Assembly: GCA_003263845.1 (NCBI GenBank)
Contig: JYJN01000176.1
Span: 1 to 55,815 of the forward strand
Direction of reading: 5' to 3'
Source of the DNA: Vibrio aestivus
GTDB taxonomy: Bacteria > Pseudomonadota > Gammaproteobacteria > Enterobacterales > Vibrionaceae
Length of the DNA stretch: 55,815 bases
A model generated the notes under the pieces. That model saw only the letters and a program-made list of their open reading frames with translations, searched no databases and was not told the DNA's origin. A program made the position numbers and the translations under genes. How positions within the stretch are numbered: position 1 is the stretch's first letter; each line of letters starts with the position of its first letter. This document shows, piece after piece, positions 8,881 to 18,172 of this stretch.

Positions 8881-11342
8881 TTACTCTAGAATTAGATCTA
8901 ATCCCCATTTAACCCACGCTTTAACTTTGGGCCTTTTGTTCAGCCAATTAACAAGAGCTGGTGAATATGTATAGTAGCTTTCAATTAACCATTTGCCCCT
9001 GGCAGGTGCGCAAGCGTAGAGTCCCGGAAGTTGCGCAAATATTCAAGTTTGTTTGGCTCAGTGGGGTAGATGCTTGTCGCGAGAAAGCAACGAGTGTCTT
9101 CATCCGAGCTGGCACTAAGTTGCGAACGTTCGACCTGTGGTGTCACTCTTAACGTTAATGGTGCATCTCCATTAATTAGGATGTTAGCCTGACGGTCATT
9201 TTGGTTTGTGATACTCAACCTAGAATCATCGTCACTTACAACACTACTATTGATTAAGTTGAAGTCATCCCCCTCTAGCTGAATTGATAGCAGCGAAGTG
9301 CTAGCTGAAGGGTTTAGAAAAATGATGATTTCTTGTCCATCTAACTCTGTTATTCCTTGAATTTCAGCATTGTCTTTATAGAAGATGTACTTCGCTCCAG
9401 ATGCGCTGGATAGCTTCCAGTGGAGGCTGTCGTTTACTTCAAAAGTGAAGGAATAGTGTTCGTGGAGATTTGTTCTAAATACTATTTCCCACTTTCCTGA
9501 CTGTTGAGTATCTAAAGCAATTTGCTGACCATCAAAATTGATGACTTTGTTCCCTGTATCTTCTACCACTTCTACAAATTGAATCGAGTTGCCTTCTCTG
9601 CTTTCACTAATTACGTAAATTGCTGATGAACCCACGGGTGCAGAAGCAAATCCTTGAGCTTGTATAGCCAGATTGATGAGGCCAACAGAGGCTTCAGGGC
9701 TAAATGCAGACAGTATGGTTGTCGTTGGCTGATTATTGAAGTTGTAGTCATAGCGAGCACGAACTCTATATCGATGCCGCGAGTCAGTTGAAACAGTATG
9801 AGAATATTGATTGAATGGAGTTTTTACATTGGAGATAGTTTTAAAGCTGCTACCGTTGAGTGCTAGCTGAATGTCATAGCTTTCAGCCCAAATATTTCCC
9901 TTCCATTGGATTATATGTTTATTGCTATATTGAGCTATAGCGAGTTCAGATGGTGCAATCGACTCTGAAATGTAAGGGTAGCTTATCACCATTTCATTTT
10001 GCGTCAGACCCCGAAAATATCCTGAAGGGAGACGTTTAAAATCGAGTTCAACTTGGGTATTTTCTTGAGAAATTATGGATAGTGGTATTTGTTCAGACTG
10101 AGGTATGGCTGGTTGGAAATACCATTGGTCAATGTTTTGTAAGTTGTTTCCTTTTAAACGGTACTGGCCACCTTCATCTTCTATGCTTACGATATCTGGG
10201 TTTATCGATATAGCTTCCATCGCGGCGAGAATGTCGAGCTTGCCAGATGAAGATACTTTTCCTTCTAGCGCTGAATGGTAGCTAGCTGTTTGCTGAATGA
10301 GGCTTCGTGTTTGAGCTGCACTTAGAGAGGGGGTTTGTTGCATTATCATTGCTGCCGCCCCTGCTACGATAGGTGCTGACATTGAAGTTCCAGAGAGGGT
10401 TTCGGCACTTTCATCAGGGCTTAGACTGAGAATGTTAGTGCCAGTTGCTGCGATGTCTACATGCGTGAATCCATAGTTACTGCTAGCGTTTAAGCGTTCT
10501 ATTTCTTCATCCCAGTTAGCTACGGCTATCATATTTTCATGCGAACTTGAGTAATTAGCTGGGTAGAGTTTGCTTGTATCATTATTGGTACCACTATTTC
10601 CTGCCGCTGAAATTTGTAATATACCTCTTTGATTAGCATCGCTAATGACGTCTCTCAACGCAATTGAGTCGCTGCGGGTTGTCCAAGAGTGATTGATGAT
10701 TTGGGCATCAGATTCAATGGCCCAATTAATGGCTTCGATACTATTTGCGATAGTACCATCGCCGAAATCACTGAGAAATTTGATGGGTATAATCGTTGCG
10801 CTGCTACAGACACCTTCAATCGATTTCTGACCATATAAGTATGAGCTTGAAATGATACCGGTGATATGAGTGCCGTGGCCATAGCCGTCCTCAACGTTTT
10901 CGGTTTCGGTAATAGTGTTCCATGGCTGTGTAAAAACAGTATTACCCCATCCACTGTGCGAGCTATCTACACCAGAGTCGATGACTGCGATTCTTATTGA
11001 ATCACACTGTCGTTGAGTCAGAGATAAGTCGTCAAATTTATGGATAGACAAATAATCTTGATAGCTTTGGTCGCCCAATAGAGACGGAGTTCTGTCTCCA
11101 GTATCTAACTTTGCTGCAGGCTCTAAATAATATATATCGAGTGGCTGTGCAGCAAATAGGTCCGCGGGTTGCGATGTTGCTAAAAGTCGATCGCCGTTTA
11201 AAAAAGTGTAGATGTGTTGATGGTGGTTATCCTCTATTACTGTATCTGAAGTCCTTATTAGCCAAGGTTCGGAGAAGGCTGGCGAGGAAGATACAACTAG
11301 CAGCGAGAGAGTGCTAAAGAGGGCAAATAGATTTTTAATCAC
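8881..11342 (-). CDS. Secreted subtilisin-like serine protease with CFI-box-like C-terminus (one frameshift)
   Basis: An exported S8-family endopeptidase of about 820 residues. I chose the GTG at 11342: AAGGA lies 6 bases before it, and the protein then opens with a clean signal peptide (MIKNLFALF... SSSPAFS). The catalytic triad is complete: Asp122 in IAVIDSGVD, His156 in GYGHGTHITG, Ser320 in LSGTSMSAPIVAG, with oxyanion Asn in SAAGNSG. A ~450-residue tail of beta-rich, unrecognised domains follows. The frame breaks at the CCCC run at 8996-8999. Adding one base restores a tail with CFLATSIY, LRNFRD, YYTYSPALVNWL and WVKWGL, ending at a stop at 8881; this pattern resembles the CFI-box C-terminal region of other exported proteins. 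It is last in the accessory block, after a hairpin. Substrate unknown. Confidence 0.88.
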
Positions 11343-11454
11343 AAAAAATCCTTTCTTTATGATTGTTGAAGGACGGTTGGTCTTATTCTTATGCAATAGA
11401 GGGCATTTGGGTATATTGGCTGTTAAGTTTTGCGATGCATCGGGGTATCACTTG

Positions 11455-11492
11455 TAAAACCAATAGAGCTGTAGGCAAGCTACAGCTCTATT
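11455..11492 (-). terminator. Terminator of the 700-residue lipoprotein gene
   Basis: A perfect 13-bp stem (AATAGAGCTGTAG / CTACAGCTCTATT) with a 5-nt loop lies 10 bases past the stop at 11502. On the minus strand it is followed by TTGGTTTT. It suggests at least partial separation of the protease gene from the two lipoprotein genes. Confidence 0.72.
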
Positions 11493-11501
11493 TATTACCC
11501 A

Positions 11502-13604
11502 CTACTGATTGTCAGCCTCAGTATCAAGGTTAAGAGCTAATTGTGATGCTGTTAGCTCGAAAGGTTGAACACACATAGTTGCTTGCTGATTATGTTCCCA
11601 TGCTCGAACGGTATCTTTTACCGTAAATTCACTACAGTTAAGCTCATGAGTATAGTGTGTAAATACACCGTTTTCATTGACTTGTTCTATGTATTCGAGG
11701 TGACAATATGGGTGGTCCTCTGTGTAAACACCTTCTTCAAACAGCTCGGCTATACCGTTATTGTTCAAGTCTGCAATTGCAAGGTATTCCGTTTGAATCG
11801 ACTCTAATTGGGCTATTCTATCTATTGCTGTGTCATCCCATTCAATTGATTCCTCCAGCCAAGCAATTTGATCAGCTACATTATCAAAGAAGTAGCGCCC
11901 ATTATCGCCAATCAAATGATTAAACGTACCGGCTACCCAGCGGTTGTTGGTTTCATCCCACATGTACTCGTTGCTGTAAGAAGAATTACCATATTCAAGA
12001 GTGTCACAGTTACTAGCCGGTGCAGCCTTTAAACCTGCTGCTATGGCTAGCTCATTTAGAGCTGCGTCCAAGTAAATGGCGGGAACGATATCGTTTCCGT
12101 TGTCATTCCACCACGCAGAGTATGTCCATGCACCTTGGAGCTCAACTAAATTACCAGTGATGGTATTCCCGTTGATGATTTCGTTTCGAATACCATTGAG
12201 CTTTCTAAATATTGTGCTCCAGTAATCGCCACTTTCGGAGTAGGTTTCAACTCTTGCGATAGTCAAATCTTCGTAGGCTGTCCATTCTTGAGTGCTTTCA
12301 TTCCAGTAGCCATACTCTGGATAATAAGTAATATAACGTTCGAACGTATCAATCAACTCAGGGGCTTGGCCTTCATCTACTTGGAATGAACTGCCCAAAT
12401 CTAGGAAGGCAAAGTGCTCCGTGATCGTATCGGAAGCTTCATCGTATACTTGTTTTCCTATTCTCAGAGAACCAAGGTTAAGCCAGTAGTCGTTACCTTC
12501 GTCGGTGTACTCTTGGCTAAGGAAGGCAAGTGATGATTTAGCCCAAGAACTTACAGTCATCATTTCGGGGTATTCGGGAAACTCTGGGTTTGGTCTTTCT
12601 ATTGTTGTATATTCTTCTTCGAATCGCGGAGGTAGAACTTTTTCTTCCTCTCCATCAGTGATACGAAGTAGCGGTTTAAAAACAGTGGCCAATTGTTCAT
12701 CTGTGTAGTCAATGTTTCCATTTTCGAAGTTACGATTGGTAAGTTGCTCACTTGTTAGTGCTACATTGACGGTGGCTGCGGTATACGACCAACTGAGTTG
12801 GTCTGAGTACCATGACTGGTTGTCATTTAAAATAGATGGATAGGTTAAAGCTGTTGGTAAATGAATACCAATGATGTTGTCTGTGATGCCAAGCGCCTCA
12901 GCGGCGCTCTGAACCCCAGGTGCGCCTGTGTCCCAATCTATAGTGTCACTATTTTGGTTCAAAAGCTGAAGAAACAATGGAGTTGTAGCTGTCCATGTTG
13001 CCTCTAGCCCCGTTAACTTCAAGCTATGGTTGCCTTTATCAAGTGTCACATAGCTGACGCTGGTCTCTTGAAGCAATCCTTGACTGTTATAGAACGAGGC
13101 TTCTACCCGGTACTTACCTTGGGCTAGCTCAAGAGCTGTAGTAGGAGAAACCGTATTTAATACTGCTTGAGCTGCAAATTCACCCCGTAAGCCTACTCGA
13201 TAGGCGTCGTCACATGAGATTTGTTGCCCGCCAACATCAAGAGTGAGATCTGATATGTAACCACCTTCGATTCCACACTGGTACAATAATCCATCAGCGA
13301 TGGATATGGCCTCATCGTTGCTTCCAATAAACTCAGTATCATAAAAGCTGATTTGAACCTCTTGAGAATCTCCAATCCAAGCGGGGGCAATTTCACTTTC
13401 CGGAAAGTTGACACCGATATTAACGACCGCAGGTTCTACTTCCTGCTCTGTTTTGCTAGAACTACTGCTGTCATTATTCGCTGTAGTAGTGCTTTGAGTT
13501 GTTTCTACAGAACTGCTACTAGAGCTTTCTGAATTACAGCCAGTTACGAGCATTGCAGTTGAGATAGCAATGCAAAGTGTACTTAGTTTGAATGTAATCT
13601 TCAT
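11502..13604 (-). CDS. Lipoprotein of unknown function with an EF-hand-like loop
   Basis: I do not recognise this 700-residue protein. The N-terminus is a lipoprotein signal with lipobox LVTGC, followed by a low-complexity Ser/Thr-rich linker typical of outer-membrane or surface lipoproteins. The body is acidic, rich in Trp, Tyr and Asn, with several scattered Cys, and has no transmembrane segment. Near residue 612 it has DLNNNGIAELFE, which fits the EF-hand loop DxNxNGxxxxxE and suggests calcium binding. The start is the second of two close ATGs, because AAGGA lies 7 bases before it (MKITFKLSTLC). It starts 22 bases after the stop of the large Ig-like lipoprotein, so the two are almost certainly co-transcribed. 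A surface or adhesion role is only a guess. Confidence 0.85.
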   Translation of the reverse strand: MKITFKLSTLCIAISTAMLVTGCNSESSSSSSVETTQSTTTANNDSSSSSKTEQEVEPAVVNIGVNFPESEIAPAWIGDSQEVQISFYDTEFIGSNDEAISIADGLLYQCGIEGGYISDLTLDVGGQQISCDDAYRVGLRGEFAAQAVLNTVSPTTALELAQGKYRVEASFYNSQGLLQETSVSYVTLDKGNHSLKLTGLEATWTATTPLFLQLLNQNSDTIDWDTGAPGVQSAAEALGITDNIIGIHLPTALTYPSILNDNQSWYSDQLSWSYTAATVNVALTSEQLTNRNFENGNIDYTDEQLATVFKPLLRITDGEEEKVLPPRFEEEYTTIERPNPEFPEYPEMMTVSSWAKSSLAFLSQEYTDEGNDYWLNLGSLRIGKQVYDEASDTITEHFAFLDLGSSFQVDEGQAPELIDTFERYITYYPEYGYWNESTQEWTAYEDLTIARVETYSESGDYWSTIFRKLNGIRNEIINGNTITGNLVELQGAWTYSAWWNDNGNDIVPAIYLDAALNELAIAAGLKAAPASNCDTLEYGNSSYSNEYMWDETNNRWVAGTFNHLIGDNGRYFFDNVADQIAWLEESIEWDDTAIDRIAQLESIQTEYLAIADLNNNGIAELFEEGVYTEDHPYCHLEYIEQVNENGVFTHYTHELNCSEFTVKDTVRAWEHNQQATMCVQPFELTASQLALNLDTEADNQ

Positions 13605-13626
13605 TTTCATATCCTTTGAAAGTTTG

Positions 13627-16600
13627 CTACTCGACAATGATGCCTACATTTCCGTTATCTTCTGTTACCACAAACTTGCTCGTTCTGGTGGTGGCTTGCC
13701 CTTGCTCATCAATTACCTCGGCAGTAATGATGTAATCTCCAGTTGGCACTGAGTCAGCAGCAACGATTAATTGTGAGCTGTCCGAATTAAAAGAGACATT
13801 TGGAGAAACAGACCAGTTTACGGTTAGGGATTTAGAGAAATCATCAGAGTAAGCGAGCTCCGCAACGATTTCTTCGCTGTTTCGTCCGTTGCCATTTTCT
13901 GGTTGAGTTGCAGGGAAAACGTCAAGCATATGAATGACTGGCGCTTTGTTTTCTAGGACCTCAACGGTGTACTCGGTGGAAGTGCTTTGCTCCACTTCAT
14001 CTGTGACGGTCGCTGTAACGATATAGGTACCCACTGCTAAATCTGCAGCAATGATAGTGATTTCATTCGAATCTTGGCTGTATGGTAGGTTGGGGTAAAT
14101 TGACCAATCCAATTTCAACTCTCCGACGGGTGTATTGTCGTCAGAGATTGTTGCCACTAATGTTAGATCGCTATTTGCTCCTTGCGATGTCGCGTATAGG
14201 TTACTTTCTGAAGCTGAAAGGGATATGGTTGGCGAGAGGTCCTCACTAACTTCGAAGTTTTTGGAAGCACTTGTTTTTTGCCCCGGTTCTCCGTTACTGT
14301 CCAAGTCTGTGGCTATTGCCGTTAAGGTATAAGTTCCAATAGGTAACGACTGCTCTTGGATTGTTAGCAGGAGTACTTGAGAACCCTCTACATAGTTGGT
14401 CGAGCTAATGTAGTCCATTCCTTCACTATCAGTTAGCTGCCACTCAACAGCGATACTTCCGATAGCGGTAAAGTCATCCTGAATAGATAAGAATGCTTTT
14501 ATTGCCTCATTATTTGTTTCGTTGCTTTCTCCGACAACATACTTATCAAGCGTCAGTTCGCCTAGAGGAGGGGTATCTTCTTGAACTGTAACATTGAGTT
14601 GTTTGTTGGTCGTCAGCTCGCTATCACTCACGATTGAATTGATAGTTAGGTTATTCTGGGGCTGCGCAGTAATTGATGTAATGTCGCAAGACTGCTCGGT
14701 ACAGCTGAGCTCAGGCCAATTGAAAGTTAATACATCAGCATTTCGGTCTGTTGCAATAACTGAAATTGAGCCAGCTTCTCCTTCTCTTAGTATTAAGTTT
14801 CCGTTTGGCTCTACGAAGCGAGTGATTTGGTTAGCTAAGCTTGTATACTCAAATCCTTGAATAATAGGTGCTTGGTTCCCTAAAGGAATCACTTCAATAC
14901 TAATTGAGCTCTCTGTTGAATTGTTGTTGGAGTCTGTCGCTTTAACTGTAAATGTGTAGACTCCTGCTTCAGTAAAGTTCAGTTTTGCTCCTTGGCCAGA
15001 AGCTTCTGCATTGCATGCAATGCTACTATCCGAAGCACATTCCAATATTGAGATTGAAACATCATCTCCTTCTGGATCAACGGCTACCCATTTCACAAGT
15101 GGTTGTCGTCAATCATTACAGGGTTTCGGTCTTCTCTATACAGACTAAATAGGGGAGGCTGGTTCTCTTTACTGAAATCTATAATCAAAGGAGAAGTCGA
15201 TTCAGTTACAACACCATCGGCCTCTTGCTGAATAGCTTCAACAGTAATTGAATCACAAGGAACGCTCAGACGATATTCACCATTTGAATCCGACAGGGTG
15301 TAATCACGGCCTAAAGAGTGTTTGATAATGATGTTTTGCCACGGAAGAGGTTGCGTTTGCTCGCTGTTGTAAAGCGTACCCGTTACTTCACATTGGAATG
15401 GGTCGTAAAAGTCATGTTGAATTGTATTACACGATGAAGAAGACAGGGTTGAAGGGACCTCGAGGGCTTCGTATTGTCGAGTTCTAGGGTTATAAGCATT
15501 AAATGTCCATCGACTGCTATCAAGAGCATTTTCTTCAAGAACGCTGGCACTATAGCTGATAATGCCTTCATTGACGTATGCCCAATCAAACCCACCATCT
15601 GGGAGAGAGACGTCTATGTAACCTTGAAATGGGTTATCTTCACCGTAGCTGAGTGTACCCTCAAAGCACATTTCTACGACTCGGTCAGTTGTTCTAATCG
15701 GCCAATCTAAGTTGATCCATTGAACCCATTCGTTTGCATCCGTAATCTCAACTCTAACAAACAGTGATTGACTGTAATCCGAGAGTGCCAATGAACCATC
15801 ATCATTGATATAACTTTCAGATATTGGGGTATCAGCAGCATCCGTTAGTAGGCCGTTCCCTACGTATTCCCAGCCACTCCCGGAACGATAAACATAAATA
15901 GGGATTTGTATGCCTTCTACATTGACATCAAAGTCTCTCTCTAAAGTGGAATAGGAGCCTTCAGGGACTCTAAATGTAAAAGAGGGGAAGCACCAGAAGC
16001 CCCTTGTATTTCTGACAGCGGGAGAGCTGCACCAGTTTGATCGGTCAGTTTAATCTGGCTAAACGTGGAAGAGATGAGTCGATACTCTTCGCTTTGATCT
16101 GAATCTCGGTTGTAGCTTACTCCCTCACCTTGGTTTTCAGTTTCACCAAAGCCTCTGAATTCACCAGGGAAACTTTGAATATCTTGCGAGTTGCTGGAAT
16201 CAAAATAAGCTAGCTCACCATTAATTACTTTGACACTGTCTGCGATCCCAGAGACAGGAATGGAAATTCCTAACTGAGCTTCTTCATCATTTGCAGCAAT
16301 TGCCTCACCACTAACAATCCGCTGTTTGCCTGAACTTGATTTCAATAGAGTCAGCTTCAAGGTTTGTTCACCTGATGCACTTACTGCAATACTATCAAGG
16401 TCTTCTTTCTTAATACTAACGGACTCGATGCGGGCTAGGACCTGATCTCGAGTAAGTGTGACTTGTTGAACTTGCAGAGTTGTGCGGCTTTCAGCATTTA
16501 CGAATCCGTCTTTTTCTGCGGTAATATGCACCTGGTGTGCATTAGTAGTAAGTTCGCTAGGAAGGGATAGTTGGTAAAAGCCTTCATCGTTTGACTGAGT

Positions 16601-16879
16601 TGTTGATGTAATTAAAATGGAATTAGTCTCGTCAGTAACTGTCGCTTGTATGTTCGCGTTACTGAGGCCGTCTCCAGCGATATCTTTTACTTGTCCTTGA
16701 ATAGCTTGTAGAACTCTTGATTGAGTTTCAACGTTCGATTCACTGTCAGAGCCGGTGCTGGTGCTGGTATTGTTATCTAGGTTCGCACCATTGCTAGTAG
16801 AGCTGTCGCCATCACCACCGCATGCAGTTAACCCGCTACTGAGCAAAAGAGCCCAAATCATGTTTCGCTTAAAGTGCAT
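13627..16879 (-). CDS. Large Ig-like repeat lipoprotein with carboxypeptidase-regulatory-like domains (two frameshifts)
   Basis: Three pieces in different frames join into one protein of about 1,084 residues. It starts with a lipoprotein signal (lipobox LTACGG) and a Gly/Ser/Asn-rich linker. A carboxypeptidase-regulatory-like beta domain follows (QGQVKDIAGDGLSNANI, DEGFYQLSLP), then a unique region, a second such domain (CEVTGTLYNSEQ, SDSNGEYRLSVP), and about five PKD/Ig-like repeats (for example VKWVAVDPEGDD, GTYIVTATVTDE, GDYIITAEVIDE). Breaks lie at GGGG 15984-15987 and near 15097-15103; one added base repairs each and the translation continues smoothly. The ATG at 16879 has GGAA about 8 bases upstream; another ATG at 16891 lacks one. 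It is first in the accessory block. Outer-membrane or surface display is inferred; no ligand is known. Confidence 0.85.
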
Positions 16880-17079
16880 AAGAGATTCCATTCATATTGT
16901 GTATGTTCAATAACATACTAATGACGTTATTCTCTTATTGCATACTTATGCTTTTTTGATTTATAAATGTGCGACTAGTTCTATATTTACTTGTGTCATT
17001 ACTGATACAAGTGATAATAAACTCATGTAAATCAACGTGCTACAAGGGCTTTGGGATGTGGTGTGTAAGAGGTGTGTTT

Positions 17080-17334
17080 CTATTTCTTGGTGTTTCTTGC
17101 TCGAAGTGGTAGGACGATAAATCGCATCCATAAGTGCAGCGCCAATAATCCGTTGAACGCAAAACCTGCCATGACCAAAGCGATGGATTCAATACTCTTT
17201 GGGTTTTCCCGAAAGCCAAACCACCAAATTACCCAACACAGAACAGACATAACGGTCAGTTGATCCATACAGCGTTGGCACCTTCCAATCTTTTTCCAAA
17301 ACCAATTGGGTTTATCGCAGGCTTTACATGTCAT
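17080..17334 (-). CDS. Small membrane protein with two CxxC motifs, DUF3624-like
   Basis: An 84-residue protein opening MTCKACDKP, with paired CKAC and CQRC motifs in the first 30 residues (a likely zinc ribbon), then two hydrophobic segments (VMSVLCWVIWWFGF and ALVMAGFAFNGLLAL) that should span the inner membrane. I assign it to the DUF3624 family from this pattern and its place near argH in vibrios; function is unknown. The frame could extend to a TTG at 17370, but the ATG at 17334 is preferred. It is followed by the accessory lipoprotein block on the same strand, separated by 200 bases of AT-rich sequence in which I see no gene. Confidence 0.75.
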   Translation of the reverse strand: MTCKACDKPNWFWKKIGRCQRCMDQLTVMSVLCWVIWWFGFRENPKSIESIALVMAGFAFNGLLALHLWMRFIVLPLRARNTKK

Positions 17335-17385
17335 GAGCGAACCATTTTGGGTAAGATACCGTCTTTGCAAACAAATATAGCTATG

Positions 17386-17648
17386 TACCCAAGTGACTTC
17401 AATATGCAGAGCTCAGAGCGTGGTCACTGGTTCAAGTTCAAGGCAAATGACGCAGTGGAATAACAGGTTCTTTCCAAGTCATTTAACATAGAAATTGAAC
17501 CAGTGAAACGCTCCCGAAGGGCGAGTTTGCCTAGCTTGCACACTTTGTTAACGATTCTCAATTTAGAACCACTAGATTGTCGAATCGTTGCCGCGTTTGC
17601 AAACTAGGCAATTCTCGCTGAGTCACGCATCTTGAGGTTACTTGGGTA
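17386..17648. repeat. MITE-like palindromic intergenic element
   Basis: About 263 bp bounded by imperfect terminal inverted repeats (17386-17420 and 17614-17648, about 26 of 35 positions identical), each beginning TACCCAAGT at its outer end. Inside is a second inverted repeat: GCGAG..TGCCTAG and AACGATTC on the left pair with GAATCGTT and CTAGGCA..CTCGC on the right, so the whole unit could fold into a long hairpin. It has no credible gene and fills most of the gap between the DUF3624-like gene and the RidA gene. No clear target-site duplication is visible. Confidence 0.7.
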
Positions 17649-17681
17649 TAAAATATCTCAAAATCGAAGGAAGAAAACACC

Positions 17682-18029
17682 ATGATCGAACGCCAAGAAA
17701 CAAAACAGCGTATGAGCCGCATTGTTAAACATAACGGTACTATCTATTTGTGTGGCCAAGTATGCGCAGATGCGACAAAAGGCATTACCGAGCAAACACA
17801 AACGATGTTAGATAAGGTTGAAACACTTCTTGAACAAGCGGGCAGTGACAAAGAGCACATGTTGTCGGCAACGATCTATCTAAAAGATATGAACGATTTC
17901 CAAGAGATGAATGCAGTTTGGGATGCGTGGGTACCAGAAGGTTTTGCACCAGCACGTGCTTGTGTGACAGCGGATATGGCGCGTGAAGCTCTGCTTGTAG
18001 AAATTTCAGTAATTGCTGCTGAGAAATAA
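17682..18029 (+). CDS. RidA family protein
   Basis: A 115-residue member of the RidA (YjgF/YER057c/UK114) family. RidA proper hydrolyses reactive enamine/imine intermediates made by PLP enzymes; this looks like the short YoaB-like subgroup, whose exact substrate is unsettled. Conserved features include the Arg in PARACV, which in RidA binds the substrate carboxylate, and the Glu in LLVEISVIA near the C-terminus. The ATG at 17682 has AAGGAAG about 10 bases upstream. It stands alone between the palindromic element, which may hold its promoter region, and the convergent disulfide reductase gene. Confidence 0.9.
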   Translation: MIERQETKQRMSRIVKHNGTIYLCGQVCADATKGITEQTQTMLDKVETLLEQAGSDKEHMLSATIYLKDMNDFQEMNAVWDAWVPEGFAPARACVTADMAREALLVEISVIAAEK

Positions 18030-18045
18030 TTCGATTGTTTTAAGA

Positions 18046-18081
18046 CAAAAAAGCCCCCAGCTTTGAGAAGAAAGCTGGGGG
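18046..18081 (-). terminator. Terminator of the dihydrolipoyl dehydrogenase-like gene
   Basis: A perfect 11-bp stem CCCCCAGCTTT / AAAGCTGGGGG with a 6-nt loop is followed on the minus strand by six T. It lies between convergent genes and serves the minus-strand one. Confidence 0.88.
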
Positions 18082-18172
18082 AACCAGATCAGAAGACCCG
18101 GAGGACTGGACTGATTATTATCATTATTTCGGACTTGCTATGAATACCTCTATTAGCAACCTGGGCCACAAT

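Noticed and set aside
10655..10954. 99-residue minus-strand frame inside the subtilase gene
   Set aside because: Alternate frame of a protein with a clear catalytic triad; not conserved.
17260..17463. 67-residue plus-strand frame over the edge of the MITE-like element
   Set aside because: Overlaps the DUF3624-like gene and the inverted repeat; no conserved features.
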